NCBI RefSeq assembly: GCF_032854445.1
Contig: NC_088303.1
Location: forward strand, 19,787,501-19,851,500
Length of the DNA: 64,000 nt
Origin: Liolophura sinensis
Taxonomy: Eukaryota; Mollusca; Polyplacophora; Chitonida; Chitonidae
Direction: 5' to 3'
The translations under genes and the position numbers were made by a program. A model generated the notes under the pieces. That model had not been told where the DNA came from and ran no database searches. It was given only the letters and a program-made list of their open reading frames with translations. Positions 1 through 12,061 of this stretch are shown in pieces. Numbering within the stretch: the stretch's first letter is position 1; each line of letters starts with the position of its first letter.

Positions 1-1099
1 TTCCACTACCTAAATGTAAATGTAACGAATGAGGCAGTTCATGTTTTAAATCTTGATTTAAGTTAGAAATTACTTTATGGAATTCACTCCTTCTATCAGA
101 AGCTTGTAAGCTTCTTTCTCCAGAAGGGAATACAACTGTTTGTCATGGTCAGTATAAAAGGTAAAACCTTGACTTTTAGAATTACAGAATTGTACTCTAT
201 CTTCATTATAACCTGGAACTCCTGTTGTCCTTGCAGTAATTTTGACTTCATTTCACCTTATCAAGCATGAATAATAGACCTTCCAAAACTGTCAGTCGAC
301 AACAAGCATTTGACCAATCATTGCAATGTTGATGCAAGTAGTTCAACCAGATGTCTCATACTGGAAATGGTATGAAAAGTGACATTGTCCCGAAAAATGG
401 TAGTGGGACCATCCATAATGAACATATTATCACAATTAATACAAATGTCTCTGACATATCCACTTACACAGTGTCTATGAAAAAATTCCCTTCACAAGCA
501 TGACCTTATCCGGAGAAAGACACACTTGCACAACATTTGTACCCGTTAGTGAATGGAACATTACAATTTATAGCAGTGAAAACTGAGCGAAAGTAGGCAG
601 CACATGTCCAGACCAATTTTAGGGCTGGCTGAACAAGTACGTGATGAATTCAGCTTTACAGGATATGCTGTTTTCCTGTTCCAGATGTTACCTACTTCAG
701 GGGTGCAATTGGCAGCAGTTTACCTTGATTTCTTCTTTCATCAAAGAAAGAAATGCTGCTCCAATGTCAACATCAGATATGCAGGTAGGGAGGCTGAACA
801 GTCGAGTTTAGCTTACAGTCATTTTCGGCTTACCATAAGTTCTTAAGCGTGTGGTGTTAGCTGGCATATGATAGATACACTGTTGTACAAGAATGATCGC
901 AACAATCCGTTATAACAATATTTTCATTCCAAATACAATCAGTTTTAATGATTTAAGGTGCTAAATCACTGCTGTATAAACCATGAGGCAAGACTGTATC
1001 ACAAAACGAGGAGTTTTATTATCAACCAGCAAACAAAGATGGTTTTATTTGCATACCACAACTCCCTTCTCAACACTGTCAAACTGATTTTAGTCCCAT
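1..1099. other. Non-coding stretch with a possible coding relic
   Basis: No supportable gene is seen. The only coding-like signal is a short minus-strand open frame at 70-252, listed separately. The other open frames here are short and have no recognisable motif. Confidence 0.5.
70..252 (-). other. Possible degraded coding relic (unrecognised)
   Basis: A 60-residue minus-strand open frame reads into a stop at 70-72. It has a protein-like composition, with stretches such as VPGYNEDRVQF, GFTFYTDHDKQLYSLLEKEA and YKLLIEGVN. It has no start codon and follows an in-frame stop at 253-255. Upstream minus-strand sequence (about 260-560) has Cys-containing coding-like pieces, but they sit in different frames and are cut by stops. 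This could be an old pseudogene, a transposon remnant or the last exon of an unknown gene. I do not recognise the family. Confidence 0.22.
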
Positions 1100-1175
1100 T
1101 TCAGTGTATTATTCAAGTAATATGCTTGAGTACGGCGTAAAACACCAATCAAATAAATAAATAATAAATAAAGTA
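1100..1175 (+). mobile_element. SINE family A, 3' end fragment
   Basis: This is the 3' part of the recurring SINE of this window. It shows the conserved piece GAGTACGGCGTAAAACACC followed by an (AAAT)n-type tail. The 5' tRNA-like part is absent, as expected for 5'-truncated retroposition. Confidence 0.6.
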
Positions 1176-1374
1176 TTATTCAATTACAAGTACATATAAT
1201 TTGAGAGGTCGCATTTTTTAAAAATCCTGTGATAGGATGCTAGTGTAAAGCAGGACCTTTAGTAATTGTTGCTTCAAAAATGGATTGTAGTACGTCTGCT
1301 ACACTTCTATTTGTACTGTTGTAGCGTCTTTAGTGTGACATCATCATGATGAGTTGGGAAAGGAACATTTGTCA

Positions 1375-1710
1375 TCAATAAAACCATGGCAACATTGACC
1401 TGTCCATGGGGGGCATACAGTATTTGTCTGTCAATAAAATTATGGCAACATTGACTTATCCGTGGGGAGCATACAGTATCTGTCTGTCAATAAAATCATG
1501 GCAACATTGATCTATCCGTGGGGAGCATACAGTATTTGTCTTTCAATAAAATCATGGCAACACTGACCTATCCGTTGGGAGCATACAATATTTGTCTGTC
1601 AATAAAATCATGGCAAAATTGACCTATCTGTGGGGAGCATACAGTATTTATCTGTCAATAAAATAAAGGCAACATTGACCTATCTGTGGGGAGCATACAG
1701 TATTTGTCCT
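1375..1710. repeat. 56-bp minisatellite, six copies
   Basis: Units begin with TCAATAAAA at 1375, 1431, 1487, 1543, 1599 and 1655, an exact 56-bp spacing. Each unit contains the pieces TGGCAACATTGACC and GGGGAGCATACAGTAT. Copies differ by a few substitutions and no net indels. Each unit contains one AATAAA hexamer on the plus strand. The open frame through it is a by-product of the repeat. Confidence 0.9.
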
Positions 1711-1965
1711 TTGAATCGCCAGGATGAATCTTTCAATCAAAGTCGCGATGCGTTACTCCCAGCCACAGACAGAAAATTTGTAGATTCCTGGCTCTCCCTG
1801 CTCATGGAAACTTGGTGACCATAAATGGTCAACAGTGGTTGTGGGCGCCATTTCAAATGTCTTCATTGTTTATACACAACAAAGTTTATCAGTATTAAAA
1901 CTGTCATTTTGGTTTCCTATACCCTGCCATAAAACTAACTACCACTGCATTACATTAATCAATTA
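1711..1965. other. Unique non-coding sequence
   Basis: Nothing recognisable is seen between the minisatellite and the next SINE. Confidence 0.4.
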
Positions 1966-2131
1966 TAAAAATTTATTTATTTATCTGATTGGTGTTTTAT
2001 GCCATGCTCAAGAATATTTCACTTATACGACTGCAGCCAGCATTATAGTGGGAGGAAACTGCGCTGAGCCCGGGGGAATCTCACGACCATGAGCAGGTTG
2101 CGCAAGACCTTTCCATGTATGACCGGAGAGA
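1966..2131 (-). mobile_element. SINE family A copy
   Basis: The copy is in reverse orientation. The (TTTA)n tail complement is followed by GATTGGTGTTTTATGCC, AGAATATTTCACTTATACGA, GCCAGCATTAT and a GGGAGGAAAC block. The same ordered blocks recur at 31452, 32295, 42165 and 47508. The tRNA-like head is not preserved. Confidence 0.7.
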
Positions 2132-2148
2132 AAGAATTGTATAAATAA

Positions 2149-2151
<3 letters not shown>

Positions 2152-2201
<50 letters not shown>

Positions 2202-2227
2202 GTAAACATCAAAACTATGCAAACCAA

Positions 2228-2273
<46 letters not shown>
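2152..2273. repeat. Two (AT)n microsatellites around a short duplicated segment
   Basis: Alternating AT tracts run at about 2152-2199 and 2231-2273. The roughly 25 bp between them (about 2206-2230, containing AAAACTATGCAAACCAATCT) recurs at 2397-2421. That arrangement suggests slippage or gene conversion involving the flanking sequence. Confidence 0.85.
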
Positions 2274-2279
<6 letters not shown>

Positions 2280-2439
2280 ACTGGATGGCTACCATGAAAG
2301 GTTTGCTCATTTAACCTTATTTGCCCACATCTTGTATTCCGAAGAAATAAAGTGCTAGAGATAATGGATTTAAAGCTACATAGAATGCATAGAAGACATC
2401 AAAACTATGCAAACCAATCTAAAGCCCATAAATCTATTG

Positions 2440-2585
2440 GTGCACTCCATCTGGTCGTGGACAGGTCTGCTGGCAACCTGTTTTCCCTGTGCTCTGCTCC
2501 ATTTCTCCCCACCTTTATGCCATCTTGTATAAGTGAAATACTCCTGAGTATGGTGTAAAACACCAATCACATACATAAATAAATC
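2440..2585 (+). mobile_element. SINE family A, 3' half
   Basis: The sense-strand copy carries GGTCTGCTGGCAACCTG, then TATAAGTGAAATACTCCTGA, then GTGTAAAACACCAATCA and a short A-rich tail. It is a diverged copy of the same family as the elements at 1100 and 35880. Confidence 0.65.
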
Positions 2586-2631
2586 AAGTGGTGTTTTCTT
2601 CTCCCTTTTTAACCACCTCATGGGGAATTCA

Positions 2632-2960
2632 GAGTGAGTCAGTGAGTGAGTGCTTGGGGTTTAATGTCGTACTCAACAATTTTACAGTCATATGACGACC
2701 AAGGAATCCTTGGGGTGTACCTAATGTGCCTCCTTGTTGCAGGACGGATTTCCACCCCTCTTTTATCTAGTGATGCTTCAATGAGACGACTTACCGAAGG
2801 CAAGTAAGCCACATCGCCCGAGCCATTATACATTATATTCTACCAGTCAACCAGTCATTGCACTATCCCCTTCATGCTGAACACCAAGCGAGAAAGTCAC
2901 AACTTCCTCTTTAAAAGTCTAATGTGTGACTTGACCCAGGATTGATCATGGATCTAGCAA
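2632..2960 (-). mobile_element. SINE family B (subfamily 1) copy
   Basis: It begins with a GTGAGTGAGTG tract and GCTTGGGGTTTAATGTCGTA. It ends with a CTTCATGCTGAACACCAAGC block and a degenerate tRNA-like end (GACCCAGGATTGATC). The same layout is seen at 18798-19065. A related subfamily occurs at 33408 and 57776. Judged by the tRNA-like end, its sense strand is minus. Confidence 0.65.
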
Positions 2961-3954
2961 GTTCACAGTACATACACGTATGATGACTATACAATATGAC
3001 AGCCAGTTCTGAAAGCACTGTGGTTTAATCCAGCAATTTAAGGCTAAATTTACACTACTTTCTAGTTTTCTCTACCTCCAAACCTTCTACCTTCAGCCTT
3101 CTTGCACATTGTTCTTTTGAAAAATGTTACCACCTTCAACATCACCCGGTGCTTGTCAATTCAGACATACCAGCTGCCTGTACAGGTAATTTCCTGTATC
3201 TCACGCTATCAACCAGATATGCATACGAAATATGTTAACAAGTATAAGCGAATTAGTCTGCAATCCTCCCCCAACCCAACTCTAGCATGCATGCATCCTT
3301 AACCTATAGGTGTGGCCAAGGACCACCCAGCTGTATGGTCTACCCTTCATTAACACACAGTCCCTAACTTTTCAAGATTGCCTAATTTAACCAATGACAC
3401 AAAGCGAAAAGGATATATGGAAATTTCAGATGCACACACTATAAATGTGACTGGGTATGTACCCTGTGTGGGCGTGACCTACATCTTCGACAAGTTTATG
3501 TCGATATTTTGTAATCAAATAATCAGTTAATGGCAATAAAGAATCACAGTTGATGTAGGGACAATGGACATTGTCAATCTATGGGATTGCACTTTTAGGG
3601 TATAATAATAATGAAGTAACTGATACTATAACCATTTTACATAAGATCCAATAATCTAACAGAAAATTGACAATTCATAGGACATGAGAGGTACCAAGTT
3701 TTGGTTTCAGTCTCAGACAGGCATTTTTCTGGATTCTCCCATTCACTAAGCACGCCAATTAAGGGCCTTGGTGGCAAATTATGTAGTTAAGAGCTAGTGC
3801 TCCCTTGTGTGTTCTTGCATGAAGTTCTCTTGATACTACTTGCTTTCCACCAATATGACATCTGACCTGTGGGAGAATTGGCCGATTAATTCCCCAAATG
3901 TCAGTGGTTCAGTCTCGGATTACCCCCTCTCATAAAAATAACCTACCTTAATTC
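2961..3954. other. Non-coding sequence
   Basis: Both strands lack an open frame with recognisable protein motifs. I see no RNA gene or clear repeat here. Confidence 0.4.
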
Positions 3955-4145
3955 TTTTCAACCACATCTGTGACCAATATTTTGAAACATTCTGAGAGAA
4001 CTATGGAGTGTAGAGAAATAAATTGCACAGTTTTAAGCAGCTTGCATATTCAGTGATGCAAATGTATCATTTTTAGGGTCATTTTCATAATAATTGTACA
4101 TATAAATTTTACTGAAAAAAGTTCTTCAGTGGTATCAAAATATGA
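3955..4145 (+). repeat. Dispersed repeat family C, copy 1
   Basis: This roughly 190-bp segment contains CCAATATTTTGAAACATTCT, AGTGTAGAGAAATAA, TTGCACAGTTT and GCTTGCAT in that order. A second copy in the same orientation is at 38425-38645 and a reversed copy is at 50575-50775. No coding capacity or terminal repeat is visible. Confidence 0.65.
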
Positions 4146-5145
4146 TGATTTACAGTACATCAAATAATTAAAAAATTCATGAGTTCGGCGCTAAAAAGCA
4201 ATGACCTAAACAAATCAAACATGGAGGTTTCCTGTGTTTTTTGTAGTTATAACAAAAATAATTCAAATTCAAAATCGGAAGAAAAAAGTGTTTTAAAACC
4301 ACTTTGGTGGTCACACAGACATCCACCAACTCTGACAAAAGATTATCGGTTAAGTGTCACTGTGAGTTCTGTCACCTACATGTCACCCCTCACTCTTGTC
4401 ATCTGCGTATAACTACCAGGTCAAATGCAGGACACAGCCTCCAAATTTATGGACGTCATCTTCACCATATTTCACCCATCATTTACAACATCCTGGCAAA
4501 ATAAATGTCTTGGTTTTAACACCTATAATTTACATAGTAGCCTCTGTGGCTGTACCCTTGTAATCTTCAAAATGACACCTGTCTGAGAACAATCATACAA
4601 AGTACACAGGGAGTCATGACAAGACATTTAAATGAGCTGGGTTTCCTCAGTCATAAAATTCTGGTGATTTAGAGGTCAGAAGACCTTGATACCTACATCT
4701 GACACAAGCTGAGAACACCATGAAGTCAACCAACACATATAAGTTACACACAGTTGTAGTATACAAGTTGCTTTGAGAAGAGAGATCATCAGACTTTTGG
4801 AAATTGATAAATTTTTACATTCAGTAATCTGATTGGTCTTTAACATTGTACACAAAATGTTTTTTCTGTTATGACGCATGTTAGGTTATGATGGGTCAAC
4901 GAAACAGGAGCACCTGGAATAAACCACCATACTTAGCCAGGTAACCTGGCAAATATCCAGACTTAAAGGTAACGACCACTCTAAAATGAAGTATGTACCA
5001 GATGAAAGAACATTAAAAACTGTTCAGGAAAGAATTCTGATTTATATTATTTACAATTTGTTTAACCTAGTAAAATGCATTTGAATATTTTATTCTATGG
5101 TGGCCTTTCATGATGACAATGGGGCCTGCTCATGATTGCCAGGTA
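4146..5145. other. Non-coding sequence
   Basis: Only short open frames without protein motifs are present, with no structured repeat. Confidence 0.4.
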
Positions 5146-5710
5146 TTGTACATGATGAGTGGACATAAATGATATCATGTCTAATATAATTTTAGGTTTT
5201 TATTTAAAAATTTAAGCTGGTTTCTTGGAAAATTTTCTTGTTCTTTTATTCGGACTAAATTTCACTAACATTCAGTGAAAGGATTGATAAATTTAATAAC
5301 CTGTTCTGATCACAGCCCACTCCCCCATTACACTCCCCATGTGCATCATATGTTTTGTCTGTTCCTTGCAAGAGGTATCATACAAGAACAGGCTAAGCCT
5401 CCACAAAACGATGAGCTTATTTTCTACGTCATTGGTCCACTCGGTGGTCGCCATTTTGATTGTGTAACTCATGCGTGATGCGTCTCTGCTTGCAACTGTG
5501 ATCAACTGGATGTAAGTACACATAGATCAACGGTACAACTGGACACTTTAAGTCGCAGAAAATATAACATGTTCAACTCTGAGCAAGTCAGCAGAGTCAG
5601 CAGTTGTCGGTGATCTCAAGCATGCACAGGTCAGCTAAAATTAGTGTCCAATTGTATGCTCCCAGTTGCTTCCAGTTGCCAAATACCCAGTTGTTGCCAG
5701 TCTCAAGGGC
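5146..5710 (-). mobile_element. Diverged element with MADF-like fragment, copy 1
   Basis: The segment aligns by eye along its whole length with 28058-28630. Shared blocks include GATATCATGTCTAATATA, CAAGAGGT.TCATACAAG, TCAGCAGTTGTCGGT and TGTATGCTCCCAGTTGCT. The coding-like fragment reads on the minus strand. Many sites that are CpG in copy 2 are TpG or CpA here, the decay expected of an old methylated repeat. Its right end has several CAGTTGCC/CAACTGG repeats that could be part of a terminal region. The class is uncertain; MADF or Myb-like accessory proteins accompany PIF/Harbinger transposons. Confidence 0.6.
5293..5454 (-). pseudogene. MADF-like domain fragment
   Basis: From the ATG at 5454 the minus strand reads MATTEWTNDVENKLIVLWR, followed by LFLYDTSCKEQTKHMM. 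A Trp, then LI..W, then LYDTS matches the start of a MADF/Myb-SANT-like DNA-binding domain. The frame stops after about 53 residues, before the second half of a normal domain of about 85 residues. The copy at 28232-28345 keeps the same start. Read as a fragment of a transposon-borne or retroposed gene. Confidence 0.5.
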
Positions 5711-8019
5711 CGACTTTAGGCCAAAATGAGCAAGTGAAGGCTATAGCAGTTGGTAAGGTGTCCTGAATCAATCACCACTTGTGAAGACATGGATTTCTGG
5801 ACCTTTCCCAGATCATAATACACACAGCATCTTTTGTTAGTAGTCCTTTTCATGAAAAACTGGATACTAATAATATTCCCCCAACCCCCACCCCCCACAC
5901 ACAAAAAAGGCAACAGACTTGATAAAAGAATGCACATTGGCCAGTTTAATTCATTCTGGCCAATACATTTAGCCAGTTATTATGGTGACAGCATGTTGCA
6001 AATACACATGTATGTATAGGTTTTCCTGTAGAGGATTATTGTTAATATAAATTAACTCTTAAACAATATAAAAAAAATGTGAGAAAAAAAGATAATTATG
6101 CACAAAAATATTTAAAGTACAGAGACTGTTTAATAACACAGAACAAAATGTCAAGAGAACAAAAAAAAAAAAAGTTACACCAAAACAATGGTTGTTATTG
6201 GCCAGCTAACACGTTATATTTTATTAGTCTACGAAACTTCCCACAAAGGTGGGGGAACATTGAGTCAGCTTGTTAATTTAGGGATATGAATACCACCTGA
6301 TATGAGGGTTATGTCATGAGTGAGGCTGGGCCAGACCATTCCCACAGAGCTCTGGGATTCAGGCTTACCCTCCAGCATGACCTATCTGTTCATACAAGGT
6401 TGCATAACAGCCACATTATATTAACTCTCCCTAACCTTTGGTATATGACAGAGAATGGGTCTCCATGGGGGCAAGCGGTATACCCATGTGTGCCTCTTAC
6501 TGTCTGGTGTTGTTGATCTTAAGGCCTAACTTCTACTCTTAACTCTTCCCCAAAAACTTCAGACACAAGATGATTATTTGGGTACACAGAAAACAAACTA
6601 TCAGGACCAGGTCGCTGTCCCTCAGGAAATGGGTTGCACAATTTTAGACAAGGAGATCTGGAAGAAACTTGTAGCCTTCGGCCATTCCGAACATCATGAC
6701 TGCATTAGCCAGATAAAGTTTCGTGAAGATGGTTTTTTGGTATGCGAAGTCTGCCGCAGTTGCTCCCGGAATGATGCGCCCACGAGCATCGCTCACAACT
6801 GCCTGTCTGTATCAGAGTTAACACTTTACGATCTTGGAATCCAAGATGGCCCCCAAGGTAGCTGGCATTCTGCAGACAAATGTTTGTGTTAGGTCTGTAA
6901 GAACACAGATCCTGTGGCCCGGTAACATTCAAGAATTCTTCGCTACACATCATTCCTGACATAGAGACATGACAGGCCAATTAGAGCATGTGTCAACACC
7001 TTCTACTGTATAATACAACACACCACATGTATATCACTTTGCCAATTCTTCCAAAAAACACACAAAAAGTATGAAGCTGCCGGAGTAATAAACTGAAAGA
7101 CTAAGCAGGAGAAAGTAAACCGCACTGTGATCAATCCTGCAAGCCTTGCATAAAATCAAATTATAGTACTAAATACTTAATTTTGAACAGTTTTAAGGTA
7201 TAGTTTTACCACATGCATGAACATACGCATACACTATACATACTGTGTACTTAAAGAATGGTTTTAAACCTATGCAGTACAAAATTGCCTGAGATGTGCT
7301 GACAATTACACACTGGCTCAAATCTCCATAGAAGGTTTAATAAGCACCTGTAAGATTTCACTGAGTTACTTGATTGATGTTTAAAGCACACCTCAAGAAA
7401 TTTTCATTTATATAACTGAGGTCAGGTTTAGGCTGATAAGAAACGCTTCTGTAAAGAGCAAAGGTATACCTGTGGACTGTGTGAAACGCTGATGTTCAGA
7501 AGCGCTGCATAAACATAGGTTGGTTGCACTGCAGCGCTACAGACGGGTGGGAATTTTCATTGCGTTTGTTTATGACCAGCCACCTACCAACCTGCAGCAG
7601 GGACACCGGAACACAAGGCCACTTGTAGCTGCCAGTAATACACTCATCAGCCTGCGTTTACAACTTCATTATAGTCAGAGTTTACCCTTTCTCAGATCTG
7701 TGACTACCCTAATCACCTATGACTGCAGCAATTGCCTAACCATCATCACACCTGAGGTAGTAAATCCCGACCCCCACCTGTGGCAGTCTGTCTAGGTCAT
7801 GAAGGGATGAGAAACGAGACAGCCCAGACTATACAACATGCTGCGCCACCCCCTTCTCCAAACCCTCCTCCAAACCCTGATACAGAATTAACAATACACA
7901 CTGGTTTGGCAGAGGGAAAGGTAATTTGTATTTTCTTACAAGAGTCAGGGAAGAAATACAGGCATTTTAAAAGTACTGAGCTCATACTGGGTCTGCATTC
8001 AATGGGCCCTAGACCTGGG
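5711..8019. other. Non-coding sequence
   Basis: No supportable gene is present. A 104-codon plus-strand frame at 6578-6892 and a 115-codon frame at 7780-8127 show no known motif and have open frames opposite them. There is an A-run near 6160-6173 and a C-rich tract near 5880-5900. The region grades into the 28-bp array. Confidence 0.4.
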
Positions 8020-8925
8020 TCGGGGGTTTGCAGCAGGGCTTGTATTCACAGAACCAAAGCTAGACCTGTATTCAGAAAATGTCAGAGCAGGGCCTATATT
8101 CACAAAAATTTTAAAAAGGGGCTGTAAAAGAAACTTTGGAACTAAGAGCGTGTATTCACGAAACTTTGGAAATAGGCCAGTATTCACGAAACTTTAGAAC
8201 GCGCAGTATACATGCACAAAACTTTGGAAAATGGTCTCTATTCATAGGCCCAGAACTCAGAGCCTGTATTCACAGGGCCTTAGAATCAGAGAGCTTCAGA
8301 GCTAGGCCTGTTTTCACACAGCTTCAGAGCTGGGCCTGTGTTCACAAAACTTTGGTGCTGGGCCTGTATTCCCAAAACTTTGGTGCTAGGCCTGTATTCA
8401 CAAAGCTTCTTGTGATCGGCCTGTATTCACAGAACATAAAAGCTGGGCCTGTATTCACACAGCTTGGTGTTGGGCCTGTACTGATAAAGCCTTGGGGTTG
8501 GGCCAGTATTCACACAGCTTTGGTGCTGGGCCTGTGTTCACAAAGCTTTGGTGCTGGGCCTGTATTCGCAAAGCTTTGGTGTTGGTTCTGTATTCATAAA
8601 GCATTGGGGCTGGGCCTGTGTTCACACAGGCTTGGTGCTGGTTCTGTATTCAAAAAGTCTTGGGACTGGGCCTGTATTCACACAGGTTTGGTGTTGGGCC
8701 TGTATTCACAAAGCTGTGGTGCTGGTTCTGTATTCATAAAGTCTTGGGGCTGGGCCTGTATTCACACAGGTTTGGTGTTGGGCCTGTATTCACAAAGCTT
8801 TGGTACTGGTTGTGAATACAGGCGCAGCATGTATTCACAGGATATTGGTGGTGGGCTTGCTAGGTTTGTATTCACAATTAAAACTGTGAAGCTGGGCCTA
8901 TGTATCCACAAAGTATCAGAAACTG
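8020..8925. repeat. 28-bp minisatellite array
   Basis: The core unit is GCTGGGCCTGTATTCACA plus AGCTTTGGT. Spacing is exactly 28 bp in the best part (8521, 8549, 8577). The left part, about 8020-8330, is more irregular. Because 28 is not a multiple of 3 and the unit lacks stops, several plus frames stay open, the longest at 8136-8948 (270 codons). The encoded GLYSQSFGAGPVFTKL-type repeat is best read as a by-product of the array and not as a gene. Confidence 0.85.
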
Positions 8926-9169
8926 GCATATTCATAGGATTTTTTTAGTGCAAAGAATATTTGTGTTCACTGCGCATAATCCAATAATCAGCACTGTACA
9001 CCACTTTATGAGTTGTTAGATTGTTAGATCAAATTGAAAGCTTCATCTAATTGACTAAATTAAGATCAAAACCCCGAGAAACCCTACCATAGATAACAGG
9101 TAACTACAGGTACATGAATGATGGTTTGATTTCAGTGCAATAGTAAAAATAAATTTCACCTGAAGTTTT
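8926..9169. other. Non-coding sequence
   Basis: AT-rich, with nothing recognisable. Confidence 0.4.
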
Positions 9170-9370
9170 CATAACTTTTTTTAAGTGACACATTTTTCTT
9201 GATTCTGATTGATTCATGCACCTTATGTGCCACTTAAGAGTTTATGTTGTGAAATTTGATTCATTTCTTATCACAAAAACAAAGTGTTGGCATCAAAACA
9301 ATTACTTTGAGGCCTTTTTGTGTTTCAGAAAGTGCATTTTTGTGGCCAAACTTTATCTGAAATACAACAA
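9170..9370 (+). repeat. Dispersed repeat family D, copy 1
   Basis: The blocks TTGATTCTGATTGATTCAT, GTGAAATTTGAT, AAAGTGTTGGCATC and GGCCAAACTTTA recur in the same order at 43800-43995, inside VPS9D1 intron 5. This is a non-coding interspersed repeat of unknown class. Confidence 0.6.
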
Positions 9371-11084
9371 TGCAGATCACTCCATTCGTAACCGCATAAC
9401 CCGTCAACAGCATCTCAAACCATACACTAAGATCCTGAGATAGAAACACTGAAATTTAAGCTGCAGCCCACACAATTAAACCTTAGTAAGTCATTTGAAC
9501 CATAAATACATAAGTCATCCATCAATATTAAAGTGGCAAATAAAACGCCAAGAGTTTTTATATCTCAGGAAATTCCAGAGCCTAAATCATTGGACTTCCT
9601 GAGGAAATTCCACAAGCTGTTATACCTGTCACAGGTGAGTATGGCTTTGATGTGCAGAACACCTGTATGGCTAAGAGCACAGGTAAGCTGATTATAGCCC
9701 AGCTAATTGTATCCACCACAAGATTACAAGGGTTAAGGCCTACACCCTCCTCTATCACCTCAAGTGCTCAGGTGATGATCACTGTGATCAGGATCACTAA
9801 ACATCAAAGTACTTCAAATGGATTTATACCTGGATGAATGCCCATGGCCAGACCCAGATAACCTTGCATCCACTAACGCATGAGCCTGTATGTTATATAT
9901 TACTGCAGGTGACTTGTTTTAGTGGTTTTCTCCACCAGATCTGCAAAAGTGCCATATTTGTCCTCAACCTGATACATCATGATACACATAGGGGCATTTC
10001 CGGGGTAGGAAATAAGCCACTGCTCTACGTCATGTTTGATATAACCCCTTACTTGTATGGTACACATAACTGTAACAATATAAATATTGGGAAAATGAGA
10101 ATAGCAATGAAGTTATAAACATGCAAAGAATTATAATGAAACTATCATTTCTTGCCTCTTTTCAAAAATGGCAATTAAGTACTATTTTTAACATCATGCA
10201 AATCCAGATATTAAGCCAGATGTCATTATATCTTTCCTGCTGGCTGCTGAAATATCAAACTGAGCAGTAAATCTTGTTATTTTTTTTTTCAAACTGCATG
10301 TACAAAACTGAAAATGGCAATATACCCTCAGGAAATTAATGAAAAAAATAGGCTATGCTTTCACAGCCTTTTTATCTTAGATGTTGCAAGAAATGCAAAA
10401 AATCAATGCAAGAAACCACGAAGAATGGAAAGGCAAGTGTAAAATGCTAAATACTACTAATCAAAGCACACACTTGCTTTCCCACAGGACATCAAGCTTT
10501 TTCTGGATATAAGAGGCATGTATTTTGAAGGTCTTTGTTAAGTTGCCTCTGGGGCATACATCTTTTTTATTCCCCATCAAAAACATGCCTAAAGCCTTCT
10601 GTTGATACCCCCCACTACCTCCTCCCAACCCTTTGCCCTTCCATGCGTTTAGACAGTGAAGCCAGACTCCCCAGTCTTCCGCATTCCTCCCTGGCTAATT
10701 TGTTTGTGGACAAACGCAAAGGTTACACAATAGAGGTGTCAGTGATGAAATCAGAGGCTTGTCACGCGTTTGATACCATCATGAGAGACTTGTCTAGGGA
10801 CGGAGGCGCTTGGTTACTGACTCTTCATGTCTCGGAATTCAGCAACAGTGAAGATTTCTATAGCTAAATCTGAATTACTGCTATTGGCTAGATCATCACT
10901 TCTGTCTGTTAACTGGACAAGTACGGTGCCTGAAACTGCATAAAAATGCAGCACACATAATCAATGGTCTATGAATGAAAATGTATGACTTTGATCTGCT
11001 TATGTCTCAGTTCTTTTAAAACATTGTCATATCATGTTTACCAATAAGGTAAACTAGAGCACCAAAATATTTGGCCAGTCCATC
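9371..11084. other. Non-coding sequence with one unrecognised open frame
   Basis: No gene is supportable. A plus-strand frame at 10535-10867 ends with a stretch richer in GC than its surroundings (about 10690-10860) and of protein-like composition (LFVDKRKGYTIEVSVMKSEA). It has no recognised domain and no clear splice or start context. Confidence 0.35.
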
Positions 11085-12061
11085 TACGGGTAGAGATGGT
11101 AGAGAAAAGTTGTGCTGGACTGACAGATTGTCCTTATATCACATTATTGGGTGTGGGCGGGTAGAGATTAGCTGCGCTGGACAGACAGACTGTCTTCATA
11201 TCATATTACTGGGTGTGGGCTGGCAGAGATGAGCTGTGCTGGACAGACAGACTGTCTTCATATCACATATTGGGTGTTGGATGGTAGAGATGAGTTGAGC
11301 TGGACAGACAGACTGTCTTTATGTCACATTATTGAGTGTTGGATGGTAGAGATGAGTTGTTCTGGACAGGCAGACTGTCTTCATGTCACATTATCGAGTG
11401 TTGGATGGTAGAGATGAGTTGAGCTGGACAGACAGACTGTCTTTATGTCACATTATTGAGTGTTGGATGGTAGAGATGAGTTGAGCTGGACAGACAGACT
11501 GTCTTTATGTCACATTATTGAGTGTTGGATGGTGGAGATGAGTTGAGCTGGACAGACAGACTGTCTTTATGTCACATTATTGAGTGTTGGATGGTAGAGA
11601 TGAGTTGAGCTGGACAGACAGACTGTCTTTATGTCACATTATTGAGTGTTGGATGGTAGAGATGAGTTGTTCTGGACAGACAGACTGTCTTCATGTCACA
11701 TTATTGCATGTTGGATGGTAGAGATGAGTTGTGCTGGACAGACAGACTGTCTTCATGTCACATTATTGCGTGTTGCATGGTAGAGATGAGCTGTTCTGGA
11801 CAGACAGACTGTCTTCATATCACACCATGTTGGGTTTTGGATGGTAGAGATGAGCTGTTCTGGACAGGCAGGATGTCTTCATATCACATATTGAGTGTTG
11901 GATGGTACAGATGAGCTGTTCTGGACAGGCAGGATGTCTTCATATCACATATTGAGTGTTGGATGGTAGAGATGAGTTGTTCTGGACAGACAGACTGTCT
12001 TCATATCACACCATGTTGGGTTTTGGATGGTAGAGATGAGCTGCTCTGGACAGGCAGGATG

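Noticed and set aside
6578-6892. A 104-codon plus-strand frame with a CEVCRSC motif suggesting a zinc-binding protein
   Set aside because: It has one Cys cluster only, no recognisable domain or splice context, and an overlapping open frame of similar length on the opposite strand.
10535-10867. A 110-codon plus-strand frame as a gene
   Set aside because: Part of it looks protein-like, but there is no known motif, no credible start and no flanking exons. It is kept only as a note in the non-coding entry.
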